A DNA stretch of 38,430 bases. Source: SIG603 sp963611165. GTDB taxonomy: Bacteria; Bacillota; Clostridia; Oscillospirales; Acutalibacteraceae. The DNA is taken from NCBI GenBank assembly GCA_963611165.1, contig CAVDQG010000015.1, forward strand, positions 1 to 38,430. Direction: 5' to 3'. Each line of letters starts with the position of its first letter. Within the stretch, counting starts at the first letter, position 1. Below are positions 30,517 to 38,378 of the stretch, piece by piece. The notes under the pieces are model-generated. The model was not told where the DNA came from. It was given only the letters and a program-made list of their open reading frames with translations, and ran no database searches. Position numbers and translations under genes: made by a program.

Positions 30517-31548
30517 ATGAAACTTATTAGAACAGAAGACGCGGTGGGACATGTACTTTGCCACGATATTACACAGATTATTAAAGGCGTGACGAAGGAT
30601 GCGGTTTTCCGCAAGGGACATATAGTGACTCAAGAAGATATTCCCGTACTTTTATCCGTTGGCAAGGAGCATTTATATGTATGGGAAAAGGAAGAAGGCA
30701 TGCTCCATGAGAATGAGGCTGCAGAGATTCTTCGTAAGATAAGTCAGGGAGAGCACATGCATCCAACAGATGTGAAGGAAGGCAAGATCGAGCTGATTGC
30801 GGACTGTGACGGTGTATTGAAAATCAATGGCGAGAAGCTTCGTACAGTGAATGCACTCGGTGAAATGATGATTGCCAGCCGACACGGCAATTTCCCTGTA
30901 AAAAAGGGCGATAAGATCGCAGGCATGAGGGTGATTCCACTGGTAATTGAAGAGGAGAAGATGAACCGTGCAAAGGAAGTTGCAGGTGAGGAGCCAATAT
31001 TTCATATTCTCCCATATGAACATAAAAAAGTAGGAATCGTAACGACCGGAAGTGAAGTGTATCATGGCAGGATTCAGGATACATTTACACCGGTGATCAT
31101 TGATAAGGTTACCGAATACGGAGCAGAGATTACAGGACATGAGATCTGTGATGACAAACCTGAGATGATAGAGTGCGCAATCCATAATCTGTTGAACAGA
31201 GGATGCAACATGATTCTCTGTACCGGAGGCATGAGCGTGGACCCGGACGACAGAACACCGCTTGCAATCAAGAATGTGACAGGCAATGTGGTAAGCTATG
31301 GCGCACCGGTGCTGCCGGGAGCAATGTTTTTGCTGGCGTATTTCGGAGGAGACTTGCCGATTATGGGACTGCCTGGCTGTGTAATGTATGCGAAGAAAAC
31401 GGTGTTTGACCTGGTACTGCCCAGAATAATGGCGGGAGAGATCCTGACAAAAGAAGATTTGGATTTGCTGGGAGAAGGAGGTCTGTGTCTGAACTGTCCG
31501 ACATGCACATTCCCGAACTGCGGATTCGGTAAATGTGGCAGCAGATAG
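30517..31548 (+). CDS. MoeA/MogA-like molybdopterin-binding protein with five-cysteine tail
   Basis: The 343-aa protein contains a molybdopterin-binding (MogA/MoeA-type) domain at about 170-310: KVGIVTTGSEVYHGRIQDTF (171-190), ILCTGGMSVDPDDRTP (233-248) and GAPVLPGAMFLLA. The N-terminal part (1-150) resembles an SAF/MoeA-like region (VGHVLCHDITQ, AVFRKGHIV). The C-terminus adds C324-x2-C327-x2-C330-x4-C335-x4-C340, a small metal or Fe-S site absent from MoeA itself. It is shorter than MoeA (about 400 aa). Likely it binds molybdopterin or molybdate for the hydroxylase maturation path rather than being the general MoeA. It lies 14 nt after the preceding gene. Confidence 0.85.
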   Translation: MKLIRTEDAVGHVLCHDITQIIKGVTKDAVFRKGHIVTQEDIPVLLSVGKEHLYVWEKEEGMLHENEAAEILRKISQGEHMHPTDVKEGKIELIADCDGVLKINGEKLRTVNALGEMMIASRHGNFPVKKGDKIAGMRVIPLVIEEEKMNRAKEVAGEEPIFHILPYEHKKVGIVTTGSEVYHGRIQDTFTPVIIDKVTEYGAEITGHEICDDKPEMIECAIHNLLNRGCNMILCTGGMSVDPDDRTPLAIKNVTGNVVSYGAPVLPGAMFLLAYFGGDLPIMGLPGCVMYAKKTVFDLVLPRIMAGEILTKEDLDLLGEGGLCLNCPTCTFPNCGFGKCGSR

Positions 31549-31608
31549 ACAGTGTGGTATCTTGAACGGATATCGATCAATAATCAGCGGAAGTTGAGGA
31601 ATGAACTC

Positions 31609-32640
31609 ATGAGACAATTATTTGAAGCAATAGATAACTGCAAAGACGGCAGTCTGAATGTAGTGCTGACTGCGCTTGATGGAGAATATCTGGGAGAGAA
31701 GGCACTGGTATCAGACGGAAAGCTTGTTTGGAAGAGCAGTGATGAAGGCTTCTTTTCAGAGAATGAAGAAGCAGTCTGTCAGATGCAGGACAGCGGCGTG
31801 GTTACAGTAGGGGACAATCGTGTGTTCTGCGATACACTTGGGCAGGAAAAACGGCTGGTCATCTGTGGTGGCGGTCATGTGTCAATACCTGTGATTAAGA
31901 TTGGTATGATGATGGGCTGGGAAGTAACCGTTCTGGAGGACAGGCCAAAATTCGCAGACAATGCCAGAAGAGCAGGTGCAAGTCACGTAATCTGCGAACC
32001 GTTTGAAGAGGGACTTGAAAAGGTATCGGGAAGCTCTGATACATATTTTGTAATTGTTACTCGCGGACACCGTTACGATCAGGTATGTTTGGAGAAGATT
32101 GCTGAGAAAGAACACGCATATATCGGAATGATTGGAAGCCGCAGAAGAACAGTACTTGTCAAAAAGCTTTTGGAAGAAAAAGGAATAAATAAGGCGGTGT
32201 TAGATGCGGTCTATACACCGATCGGTCTTGATATCGGAGCTGAAACACCGGAAGAGATTGGCGTAGCAATCATGGCAGAGATTATCGAAGTCAAAAACAA
32301 GAAGAAACGTACCTTTGGATATTCCAAAGAAATGGTCAGAGCCATTATGGATACAGAGAAATATCCCGGCAGAAAGGTCATGGCTACTATTATTACGAGA
32401 AAAGGCTCTGCACCGCAGGGAATCGGTGTGAAGATGCTGGTGCTTGCAGACGGCAATTGCATCGGAACTATCGGAGGAGGATGCATGGAATCTGCGATAA
32501 TGCATAAGGCACTGCTTCTTCTCAGAAGTGATGATACCGGAGCAAGAATCTGTCAGGCAGATCTTATGGGCAATGATGCAGAAGACGAAGGTATGGTATG
32601 CGGTGGCGTGGTAGATGTTCTGTTGGAGGTTATAGAATAA
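31609..32640 (+). CDS. XdhC/CoxI-family maturation factor, unusual domain order
   Basis: XdhC proteins bind finished Mo cofactor, oversee its sulfuration and deliver it to xanthine-dehydrogenase-type enzymes. The 343-aa protein has an N-terminal region (1-80) resembling a reduced XdhC segment. A Rossmann domain follows (about 82-225: LVICGGGHVSIPVIKIG, VTRGHRYDQVCLE, AYIGMIGSRRR, GLDIGAETPEEIGVAIMAEI). The XdhC_CoxI domain comes last (about 240-343: RKGSAPQGIGVKML, GTIGGGCMES, GMVCGGVVDVLLE). In most XdhC proteins the CoxI-type domain comes first. ATG 31609 has SD GAGGA 8 nt upstream; a GTG at 31552 lacks one. The start-proximal 60 nt separate it from the MoeA-like gene. Confidence 0.87.
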   Translation: MRQLFEAIDNCKDGSLNVVLTALDGEYLGEKALVSDGKLVWKSSDEGFFSENEEAVCQMQDSGVVTVGDNRVFCDTLGQEKRLVICGGGHVSIPVIKIGMMMGWEVTVLEDRPKFADNARRAGASHVICEPFEEGLEKVSGSSDTYFVIVTRGHRYDQVCLEKIAEKEHAYIGMIGSRRRTVLVKKLLEEKGINKAVLDAVYTPIGLDIGAETPEEIGVAIMAEIIEVKNKKKRTFGYSKEMVRAIMDTEKYPGRKVMATIITRKGSAPQGIGVKMLVLADGNCIGTIGGGCMESAIMHKALLLLRSDDTGARICQADLMGNDAEDEGMVCGGVVDVLLEVIE

Positions 32641-32661
32641 AAGAGATTATTCTTAATTTAA

Positions 32662-32691
32662 TGTCTATATAGGATATTTTCTTCATAGACA
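32662..32691 (+). other. Small inverted repeat before moaA
   Basis: TGTCTAT / ATAGACA with a 16-nt loop in the 76-nt gap between the XdhC and moaA genes. The gap is far too short for the known Moco (moaA-leader) RNA motif. Role unknown. Confidence 0.4.
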
Positions 32692-32716
32692 CTGACTTAA
32701 TGAGAAGAGGAAAAGT

Positions 32717-33682
32717 ATGAAAGATTTGCAGGGACGAGATATAAATTATATGAGAATATCTGTTACCGACCGTTGTAATCTGCGGTGCAAATACTGCATG
32801 CCGAACAGCATCGAATTAATTCCGATGAGTGAGATTTTGAGATTTGAAGAGATTCTTAGGGTCTGCAAACAGGCAGTGGAGCTTGGTATTACCCGCTTTA
32901 AAATCACCGGAGGAGAGCCGCTTGTCAGACGAGGATGTGTAGAACTTATCAGTCAAATCAAAGCACTTTCGGGAGTAGAGCAGGTGACCATGACAACCAA
33001 CGGTGTGTTGCTTTCCAAGCATCTGGATGAACTTCTGGATGCCGGACTGGACGCTGTGAATATAAGTCTTGATACGCTGGATCGCAGAAGATTTGAAGAG
33101 ATTACAGGTTTTGACCGATTGCCGCTTGTCTTGAAGTCAATTGATTTAGCGTCAGGCAGAGGACTGCGAGTGAAAGTAAATGCGGTTTTGCAGAAAGATA
33201 AAAATGCAGCTGAATGGCAGAATATTCTTAAAATCGCAGAAAAACAGCCCATAGATGTGCGTTTTATTGAGATGATGCCGATTGGAAACGGAAGAAAGTG
33301 TGACGGTGTTTACAATGATGAGTTGTTAGAAAAGATTCAGAAGCAGTATCCCGGAGTCAGTAAGGATGACAGCGTACACGGTAACGGGCCTGCGGTATAT
33401 TATCACATTCCGGGATATGTCGGAAGCGTGGGGTTCATCAGTGCGATTCACGGAGTTTTCTGCGGCAGCTGTAACAGAATCCGTATGACTGCAACGGGAG
33501 AATTGAAGCCCTGTCTTTGTTACCGGGATACAGTGTCCGTGAGAGATGCGGCAAGGTATGGGTCCGATCAGGATATCAGGGAGAAGCTGCAGGAAGCTAT
33601 CCGGATGAAACCGAAGCAACACTGCTTTGATGTAGAAGAGGAAATTACAGAACAGCATAAGATGGTTCAGATAGGTGGATAA
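32717..33682 (+). CDS. moaA: GTP 3',8-cyclase MoaA
   Basis: MoaA is the radical SAM enzyme of the first step of molybdenum cofactor synthesis, acting on GTP. The 321-aa protein has C20-x3-C24-x2-C27 (CNLRCKYC), GGEP in KITGGEPLVRRG and ISLDTLDRRRFEEITG. The C-terminal second cluster is in FCGSCNRIRMTATGELKPCL, and the protein ends in Gly-Gly, which is essential in MoaA. SD AGAGGA precedes the ATG. Its partner MoaC is encoded 2.7 kb further on in the same operon. Confidence 0.96.
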   Translation: MKDLQGRDINYMRISVTDRCNLRCKYCMPNSIELIPMSEILRFEEILRVCKQAVELGITRFKITGGEPLVRRGCVELISQIKALSGVEQVTMTTNGVLLSKHLDELLDAGLDAVNISLDTLDRRRFEEITGFDRLPLVLKSIDLASGRGLRVKVNAVLQKDKNAAEWQNILKIAEKQPIDVRFIEMMPIGNGRKCDGVYNDELLEKIQKQYPGVSKDDSVHGNGPAVYYHIPGYVGSVGFISAIHGVFCGSCNRIRMTATGELKPCLCYRDTVSVRDAARYGSDQDIREKLQEAIRMKPKQHCFDVEEEITEQHKMVQIGG

Positions 33683-33685
33683 CAG

Positions 33686-34618
33686 ATGGGAAAGATATTA
33701 GGTATTTGCGTCAGTGAGAAGCGTGGCACAGAGAAACATGGGATAAAGGAAGCCAATCTGGTGAAAGATTGGGGAATCGAAGGAGACGCCCACGGCGGCA
33801 AATGGCACAGGCAAGTGAGTCTGTTGTCGTTTGAAAAGATAGAAGCTTTCCGTGCAAAAGGTGCAGAAGTGGAATTTGGCGCATTTGGCGAGAATCTGAT
33901 TGTAGAAGGATACGATCTTCGTGCACTTCCGGTAGGAACAAGATTCCAAATTGGTGACGCTGTGTTGGAACTGACACAGATTGGGAAGGAATGTCACAGC
34001 CACTGTCAGATTTACAAGCGGATGGGCGACTGCATTATGCCGAGGGAAGGCGTATTTGCCGAAGTAATAGAACCCGGTCATATCAAAGTCGGTGATGAGA
34101 TTACCGTGATTCCTCCAAAGAAGGACAGACCATTCACTGCGGCTGTGATTACACTGAGTGATAAAGGCTCTGCCGGAGAGAGAGAAGACAAAAGCGGGCC
34201 GAAGATTGTAGAGATGATAAAAGAAGCCGGCTACGATGTGAAGGAGACATTACTTCTTCCCGACGGACGGGATGCACTGGAGAAACAGTTGATTAGATTG
34301 GCAGACCAGCGTCAGATTAATGTGATATTTACTACAGGCGGAACGGGATTTGCAGAGCGTGATGTGACGCCGGAGGCAACCACCGCAGTTTGTGACCGTA
34401 TGGCAAATGGCATCGCCGATGCAATCCGCAATTATTCCATGACGATTACGCCCAGAGCAATGTTCAGCAGGGCGGTATCAGGTATCAGGAAAAAGACGCT
34501 GATCATTAATCTTCCGGGAAGTCCGAAGGCAGTGCAGGAGGCACTGGAATTTCTTCTTCCGAATCTGGGGCACGGTATCGGAATATTAAGAGGCAGTGAA
34601 GGTGAGTGTGCAAGATAG
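33686..34618 (+). CDS. MOSC domain - MogA/MoaB fusion
   Basis: The N-terminal MOSC domain (1-143) carries WGIEGDAHGGKWHRQVSLLS, FGENLIVEGYDL and Cys residues C103, C107 and C116 in GKECHSHCQIYKRMGDC. MOSC domains bind persulfide sulfur and occur in Moco sulfurases. The C-terminal domain (150-310) is MogA/MoaB, the molybdopterin adenylyltransferase: VITLSDKGSAGEREDKSGP, TTGGTGFAERDVTPEAT (216-232), and NLPGSPKAVQEALEFLLP. The gene starts 3 nt after the moaA stop with SD GGTGGA. The fusion joins adenylation of molybdopterin with a probable sulfur-handling step. Confidence 0.93.
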   Translation: MGKILGICVSEKRGTEKHGIKEANLVKDWGIEGDAHGGKWHRQVSLLSFEKIEAFRAKGAEVEFGAFGENLIVEGYDLRALPVGTRFQIGDAVLELTQIGKECHSHCQIYKRMGDCIMPREGVFAEVIEPGHIKVGDEITVIPPKKDRPFTAAVITLSDKGSAGEREDKSGPKIVEMIKEAGYDVKETLLLPDGRDALEKQLIRLADQRQINVIFTTGGTGFAERDVTPEATTAVCDRMANGIADAIRNYSMTITPRAMFSRAVSGIRKKTLIINLPGSPKAVQEALEFLLPNLGHGIGILRGSEGECAR

Positions 34619-34664
34619 GCACATAGCACCTCTAAAATGATAAAAGAGCGATAGATATGCTTGC

Positions 34665-34694
34665 AACCGTTCCGTTTTTAAAAAGTGAACGGTT
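34665..34694. promoter_or_regulatory. 30-bp dyad upstream of modA
   Basis: AACCGTTC (34665-34672) and GAACGGTT (34687-34694) flank a TTTTTAAAAA core, so the whole 30 bp is nearly symmetric about its centre. It lies 36 bp before modA. There is no T run after it, so it is more likely an operator (a ModE-type molybdate-responsive site would fit by position) than a terminator. Confidence 0.5.
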
Positions 34695-34730
34695 TAAAAT
34701 AAAAAAACACGATTATATGGAGGAAAAATC

Positions 34731-35636
34731 ATGAAAAAACGTGTATTGGCAGCAATGTTGGCTGGTGTAATGGTATTAGGACTTACCGGATGCAGTGGAA
34801 GTTCCGGTGAGAAAGGGGAAGATACCAAAACGGAGAGCACAGAAAGTGCAGAAGTCAAAGAAAGTGACGAAAGTCAGTTTGATGACACCACAGTTACGGT
34901 CTTTGCGGCAAAGAGTCTGAATGGCGTTGTAGATGAATTAATCGCTATGTATAATGAAGAACAGCCGAATGTCGAAGTTATAACAAGCTATGACAGTTCA
35001 GGAACTCTTATGGAGCAGATTGAGCAGGGAGCAGCATGCGATTTGTTCTTTTCGGCAGCGCAGAAGCAGATGGATCAGCTCGAAGGTGATGAACTGTTAG
35101 TAGACGGAACCCGTGCCAATGTAGTCAATAATCAGGTATGCGTGGTAACATACAAAGGAAGCGATACAAAGGTAACAGGTCTTGAAGACATTAGCAAAGC
35201 AGAAAGTTTTGCATTAGCTGACGGAAGTGTACCGGTTGGTAAATACACACGTCAGGCTATGGTGAATGCAGGTATGCTTGATAAGGTTGATGATGTATCC
35301 GGGATTACAACTCAGCAGGTATCTGATGCACTCGGCGGAATCGAGATTAATGAGTGTGCCAATGTTGGCGCGGTAACAACAGCAGTATCCGAGGGCTCTA
35401 ACGAAGTCGGTACCGTATACAAATCAGATACATACGGTCTTGAGGACAAGCTTGATATTTTGCAGGTAGTAAGCTATGACCTGACAGGTGACGTTATTTA
35501 CCCGATCGCTCAGATCAAGAATGACGAAGCTGATGATTTGGAAAATGAAGCAGCACAGGATTTACTGAACTTCCTGACATCAGACAAAGCAAAAGAAGTA
35601 TATGAGAAATATTTATTCGACACTGATGTAGAGTAA
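34731..35636 (+). CDS. modA: Molybdate ABC transporter substrate-binding lipoprotein
   Basis: ModA captures molybdate or tungstate outside the cell. The 301-aa protein has a lipoprotein signal (lipobox LTG-C21), an acidic low-complexity linker (24-52), and the ModA fold: VTVFAAKSLNGVVDELIAMY, TSYDSSGTLMEQIEQGAACD, LFFSAAQKQMDQL and ADGSVPVGKYTRQAM. The oxyanion is held by Ser and backbone amides. SD GGAGG is present. A 30-bp dyad lies upstream, so modA may head a separately regulated subunit of the operon. Confidence 0.95.
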   Translation: MKKRVLAAMLAGVMVLGLTGCSGSSGEKGEDTKTESTESAEVKESDESQFDDTTVTVFAAKSLNGVVDELIAMYNEEQPNVEVITSYDSSGTLMEQIEQGAACDLFFSAAQKQMDQLEGDELLVDGTRANVVNNQVCVVTYKGSDTKVTGLEDISKAESFALADGSVPVGKYTRQAMVNAGMLDKVDDVSGITTQQVSDALGGIEINECANVGAVTTAVSEGSNEVGTVYKSDTYGLEDKLDILQVVSYDLTGDVIYPIAQIKNDEADDLENEAAQDLLNFLTSDKAKEVYEKYLFDTDVE

Positions 35637-35664
35637 ATAAGATACAAATTAGGAGATGACTGAG

Positions 35665-36369
35665 ATGAAAGAGATTATGGAGATTTTAAATAATCTGGAC
35701 TGGAGTCCGCTGTTTATTTCAATTAAGACCGGGATTGTGGCGACTGTAATCTCTTTCTTTCTGGGTATCTATGCGGCACGTAAGGTAATTAAGGCAAAAC
35801 CATGGGTAAAAGCGATTGCAGACGGAATTCTGACGCTTCCTATGGTGCTGCCGCCTACGGTAGTCGGATTTTTCCTTCTTCTGTTATTCAGCAGAAGAAG
35901 ACCGGTGGGAATTTTTCTGTATGAGACATTCGATATTAAAGTTGTACAGACTTGGCTTGGATGTATTATTGCGGCAACAGTAATCGCATTTCCGTTAATG
36001 TATCGTAATGCCAGAGCAGCATTTGAGCAGGTGGATGTGAATTTAATCTATGCGGGAAGAACGCTTGGCATGAGTGAAATGGCAATTTTCTGGAAAGTGG
36101 TGGTGCCAACTGCAGGGCCGGGAATCATCTCCGGAACAATCCTAACGTTTGCAAGAGCTCTTGGCGAGTATGGAGCGACATCTATGCTTGCGGGTAATAT
36201 TCCGAAAAAAACGGCAACCATTTCTCAAAGGATAGCCATGGTTGTGCAGGACGGCGACTATATGACAGCGGGCGTGTGGGTTATTATCGTGATGTTGATT
36301 GCATTTGCAGTGATTGTGCTGATGAACCTGATTTCCGGAAGGAAAATGAAAAACATCAAACGTTGGTAA
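35665..36369 (+). CDS. modB: Molybdate ABC transporter permease
   Basis: The 234-aa protein has about five to six membrane segments and the permease coupling (EAA-type) loop in GRTLGMSEMAIFWKVVVPTA, followed by GPGIISGTILTFARALGEYGAT, typical of ModB/CysT. ATG 35665 is preferred over 35656 because AGGAG (35651-35655) would abut 35656 but is 9 nt from 35665. It functions as a homodimer with ModC. Confidence 0.94.
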   Translation: MKEIMEILNNLDWSPLFISIKTGIVATVISFFLGIYAARKVIKAKPWVKAIADGILTLPMVLPPTVVGFFLLLLFSRRRPVGIFLYETFDIKVVQTWLGCIIAATVIAFPLMYRNARAAFEQVDVNLIYAGRTLGMSEMAIFWKVVVPTAGPGIISGTILTFARALGEYGATSMLAGNIPKKTATISQRIAMVVQDGDYMTAGVWVIIVMLIAFAVIVLMNLISGRKMKNIKRW

Positions 36370-36424
36370 TTGGTAAAGAGAAAGCAGAGAAACGGTAATA
36401 AATCATGGAAAGAAAAGGACAATT

Positions 36425-36901
36425 ATGAGTGAGTTTACGCATTTTAACGGACAGGGCGAAGCTATTATGGTGGATGTCACTGAAAAGAAGGATACTGTAA
36501 GAGAAGCAACAGCATCGGGACGGATTCGCATGTCAGAGGAATGTTATTTGAAGGTAAAAGACGGTGACATAAAGAAAGGTGATGTGCTGGGAGTAGCGAG
36601 AATTGCCGGTATTATGGGAACCAAGAAGACCTCCGAGCTGATTCCGTTGTGCCATATTCTGAATCTCAGTAAAGTGGAAGTGGAATTTGTCTGTCATGAT
36701 GAGACTTGTGAGATTGAATCAAGATGTACGGTAAAAACGACAGGTAAGACCGGCGTAGAAATGGAAGCACTGACGGGTGTAAATGTTACACTGCTTACTA
36801 TTTATGATATGTGCAAAGCAGTGGATAAAGGTATGGAGATTAATAGGGTTCATCTGCTGCGCAAAACCGGCGGCAAGAGCGGACTGTGGGAAAGAGTATG
36901 A
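36425..36901 (+). CDS. moaC: Cyclic pyranopterin monophosphate synthase MoaC
   Basis: MoaC converts the MoaA product to cyclic pyranopterin monophosphate. The 158-aa protein matches the family throughout: IMVDVTEKKDTVREATASG, GVARIAGIMGTKKTSELIPL with CHILNLSKVEVEF, TGVEMEALTGVNVTLLTIYDMCKAVDKGMEI and the C-terminal LLRKTGGKSG. SD AAAGGA precedes the ATG. It is placed between modB and modC and overlaps the modC start by 4 nt, an uncommon mixture of biosynthesis and transport genes. Confidence 0.96.
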   Translation: MSEFTHFNGQGEAIMVDVTEKKDTVREATASGRIRMSEECYLKVKDGDIKKGDVLGVARIAGIMGTKKTSELIPLCHILNLSKVEVEFVCHDETCEIESRCTVKTTGKTGVEMEALTGVNVTLLTIYDMCKAVDKGMEINRVHLLRKTGGKSGLWERV

Positions 36902-37953
36902 TTGAGATAAATATCCATAAGACACTGGGAAAATTTCATCTGAATATGGAAGTGAAAAGCGACAGTAAACGTATTGGTATTCTGGGTGCAAGCGGCTGTG
37001 GAAAAAGTATGACGCTCAAATGTATTGCCGGGATCGAGTCGCCGGATCATGGAAAGATTATGCTGGAAGGAAATACGCTCTATGACCGAGAGCATAAGAT
37101 CAATGTGAAGCCACAGAAGAGAAAGATTGGTTATCTGTTCCAGAATTATGCATTGTTTCCGACCATGTCTGTGCGTAAGAATATCATGACAGGGTTGAAA
37201 TGCAGCAAGGCCGAGCGGGAGTGTATCGCTGATAGGATGATCGCAAAGTTTCAGCTTGATGGACTGGGAGACCGTTTGCCCAGTGAGCTTTCAGGTGGGC
37301 AGCAGCAACGTGCAGCACTGGCAAGGATCATGGCATATGAGCCGGATGTGATACTGCTGGATGAACCATTTTCTGCACTGGATGAATTTTTGAAAGACAG
37401 ATTGCAGCAGGAACTGATCCAGATGCTGGTGGATTATCAGGGAACGGTCATTTTGGTATCGCACAGCCGTGATGAGATCTACCGTTTCAGCGACGAGCTT
37501 GTCATCATGGATCAGGGTCAGGCAGTGTGCCACGGAAAAACCAAAGAGATATTTAACAATCCGAGGTGGAAAGAAGCCGCAAGGCTGACCGGATGTAAGA
37601 ATATCACAGAAGCCGTCAGAGAAGACGAACATCATCTTCAGGTGCCGGGATGGGGGATTCGTCTTACGTTAGAACAGCAGATTGATGAAGATATCAGCTA
37701 TGTGGGAGTCCGTGCACACGATTTTGAGCCGATCTGGCTTGCAGACGGAGAGAAGTCTGAGGAGGGCTGGATTAAGGCAAGGGTGGACAGTACAGCAAGT
37801 CTTCCGTTCGAGCATAGGTATTTCCTGAAAGGATCAGATGAGCAGGAAGATGTATGCTGGTTCGTTCAAAGAAATTTGTGGGATGTGCTTGAAGAAAAAG
37901 GGATGCCGGGGTGGCTTAAGATACCGGAGCAGAAATTACTGTTATTGAAATAA
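36898..37953 (+). CDS. modC: Molybdate ABC transporter ATP-binding protein
   Basis: The 351-aa protein has Walker A GASGCGKS (30-37), Q-loop YLFQNYALFPTM, signature LSGGQQQRAAL, Walker B VILLDEPFSALDEF and the H-loop VILVSHSRDEIYRF. The C-terminal 110 residues form a TOBE/MOP-like regulatory region (YVGVRAHDFEPIW). ATG 36898 overlaps the moaC stop (ATGA) and begins MIEINIHKTLG; an in-frame GTG at 36886 inside moaC is less likely. Last recognisable gene of the island. Confidence 0.94.
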   Translation: MIEINIHKTLGKFHLNMEVKSDSKRIGILGASGCGKSMTLKCIAGIESPDHGKIMLEGNTLYDREHKINVKPQKRKIGYLFQNYALFPTMSVRKNIMTGLKCSKAERECIADRMIAKFQLDGLGDRLPSELSGGQQQRAALARIMAYEPDVILLDEPFSALDEFLKDRLQQELIQMLVDYQGTVILVSHSRDEIYRFSDELVIMDQGQAVCHGKTKEIFNNPRWKEAARLTGCKNITEAVREDEHHLQVPGWGIRLTLEQQIDEDISYVGVRAHDFEPIWLADGEKSEEGWIKARVDSTASLPFEHRYFLKGSDEQEDVCWFVQRNLWDVLEEKGMPGWLKIPEQKLLLLK

Positions 37954-38182
37954 TGTGGTTTTGCCTGCATTTAAGGAATATCCGTAAATGCTACCGTTGT
38001 TTGTATTGGAAACTATGGAAGAAATTAATGATGCTGGTTTATTTATAAAATCAGCAGTACAGTTTTGTGTATTTTTTAACTTGCTCACCTTAAAATTCCA
38101 GTATAATGCAAGTAAGGGCAAAACCTGAAAAAATGGTTCTGCCCATTAGTAACTATTCACATATCTTATTATCGTTTTTTAG
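37954..38182. other. Intergenic end of the island, no recognised gene
   Basis: A 46-codon frame starting at ATG 37989, with AAGGA 10 nt upstream, resembles no family I know. GGGCAAAACC (38116-38125) and GGTTCTGCCC (38135-38144) form a stem with one mismatch and no T run, so it is not a clear terminator for modC. Confidence 0.5.
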
Positions 38183-38209
38183 CGTTTACACAAAATTTGA
38201 AATGGTCTC
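38183..38209. mobile_element. Possible solitary IS256-family terminal repeat
   Basis: Read on the minus strand this starts GAGACC and ends TTTTGTGTAAACG, the general form of IS256-family inverted repeats, which end in TTGTGTAAA. No transposase gene is attached. It may mark the right boundary of the inserted island. Confidence 0.3.
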
Positions 38210-38319
38210 TTTTAGGGAGCGTAGCGACCGTAGTTGACCGAATCAGCCGGCATATTAACACTAAGATAAATATCAAAATTTATTCGCCATTTGTGTTCTG
38301 TTTTTTCCTTGTGCAGACA

Positions 38320-38378
38320 AAACGGCTGTCAAAACTAGACCACGAACGCACAGCGTTGGTTAACTTTGACAGCCGTTT
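38320..38378. repeat. Large hairpin-forming inverted repeat
   Basis: AAACGGCTGTCAAA (38320-38333) and TTTGACAGCCGTTT (38365-38378) are perfect 14-bp arms. The 31-nt loop contains a second dyad AACGC-ACA-GCGTT (38345-38357). A weak T-rich tract follows on the plus side. It could be a bidirectional terminator or a dispersed repeat element. I see no gene in 38210-38430. Confidence 0.6.

Noticed and set aside
32641..32716. Moco riboswitch before moaA
   Set aside because: The gap is 76 nt with one simple inverted repeat; the known Moco RNA is much longer and more structured.
37989..38129. A 46-codon plus-strand frame after modC
   Set aside because: The SD is weak, no family is recognisable and it ends in a hairpin region, so it was noted in the intergenic entry but not called a gene.
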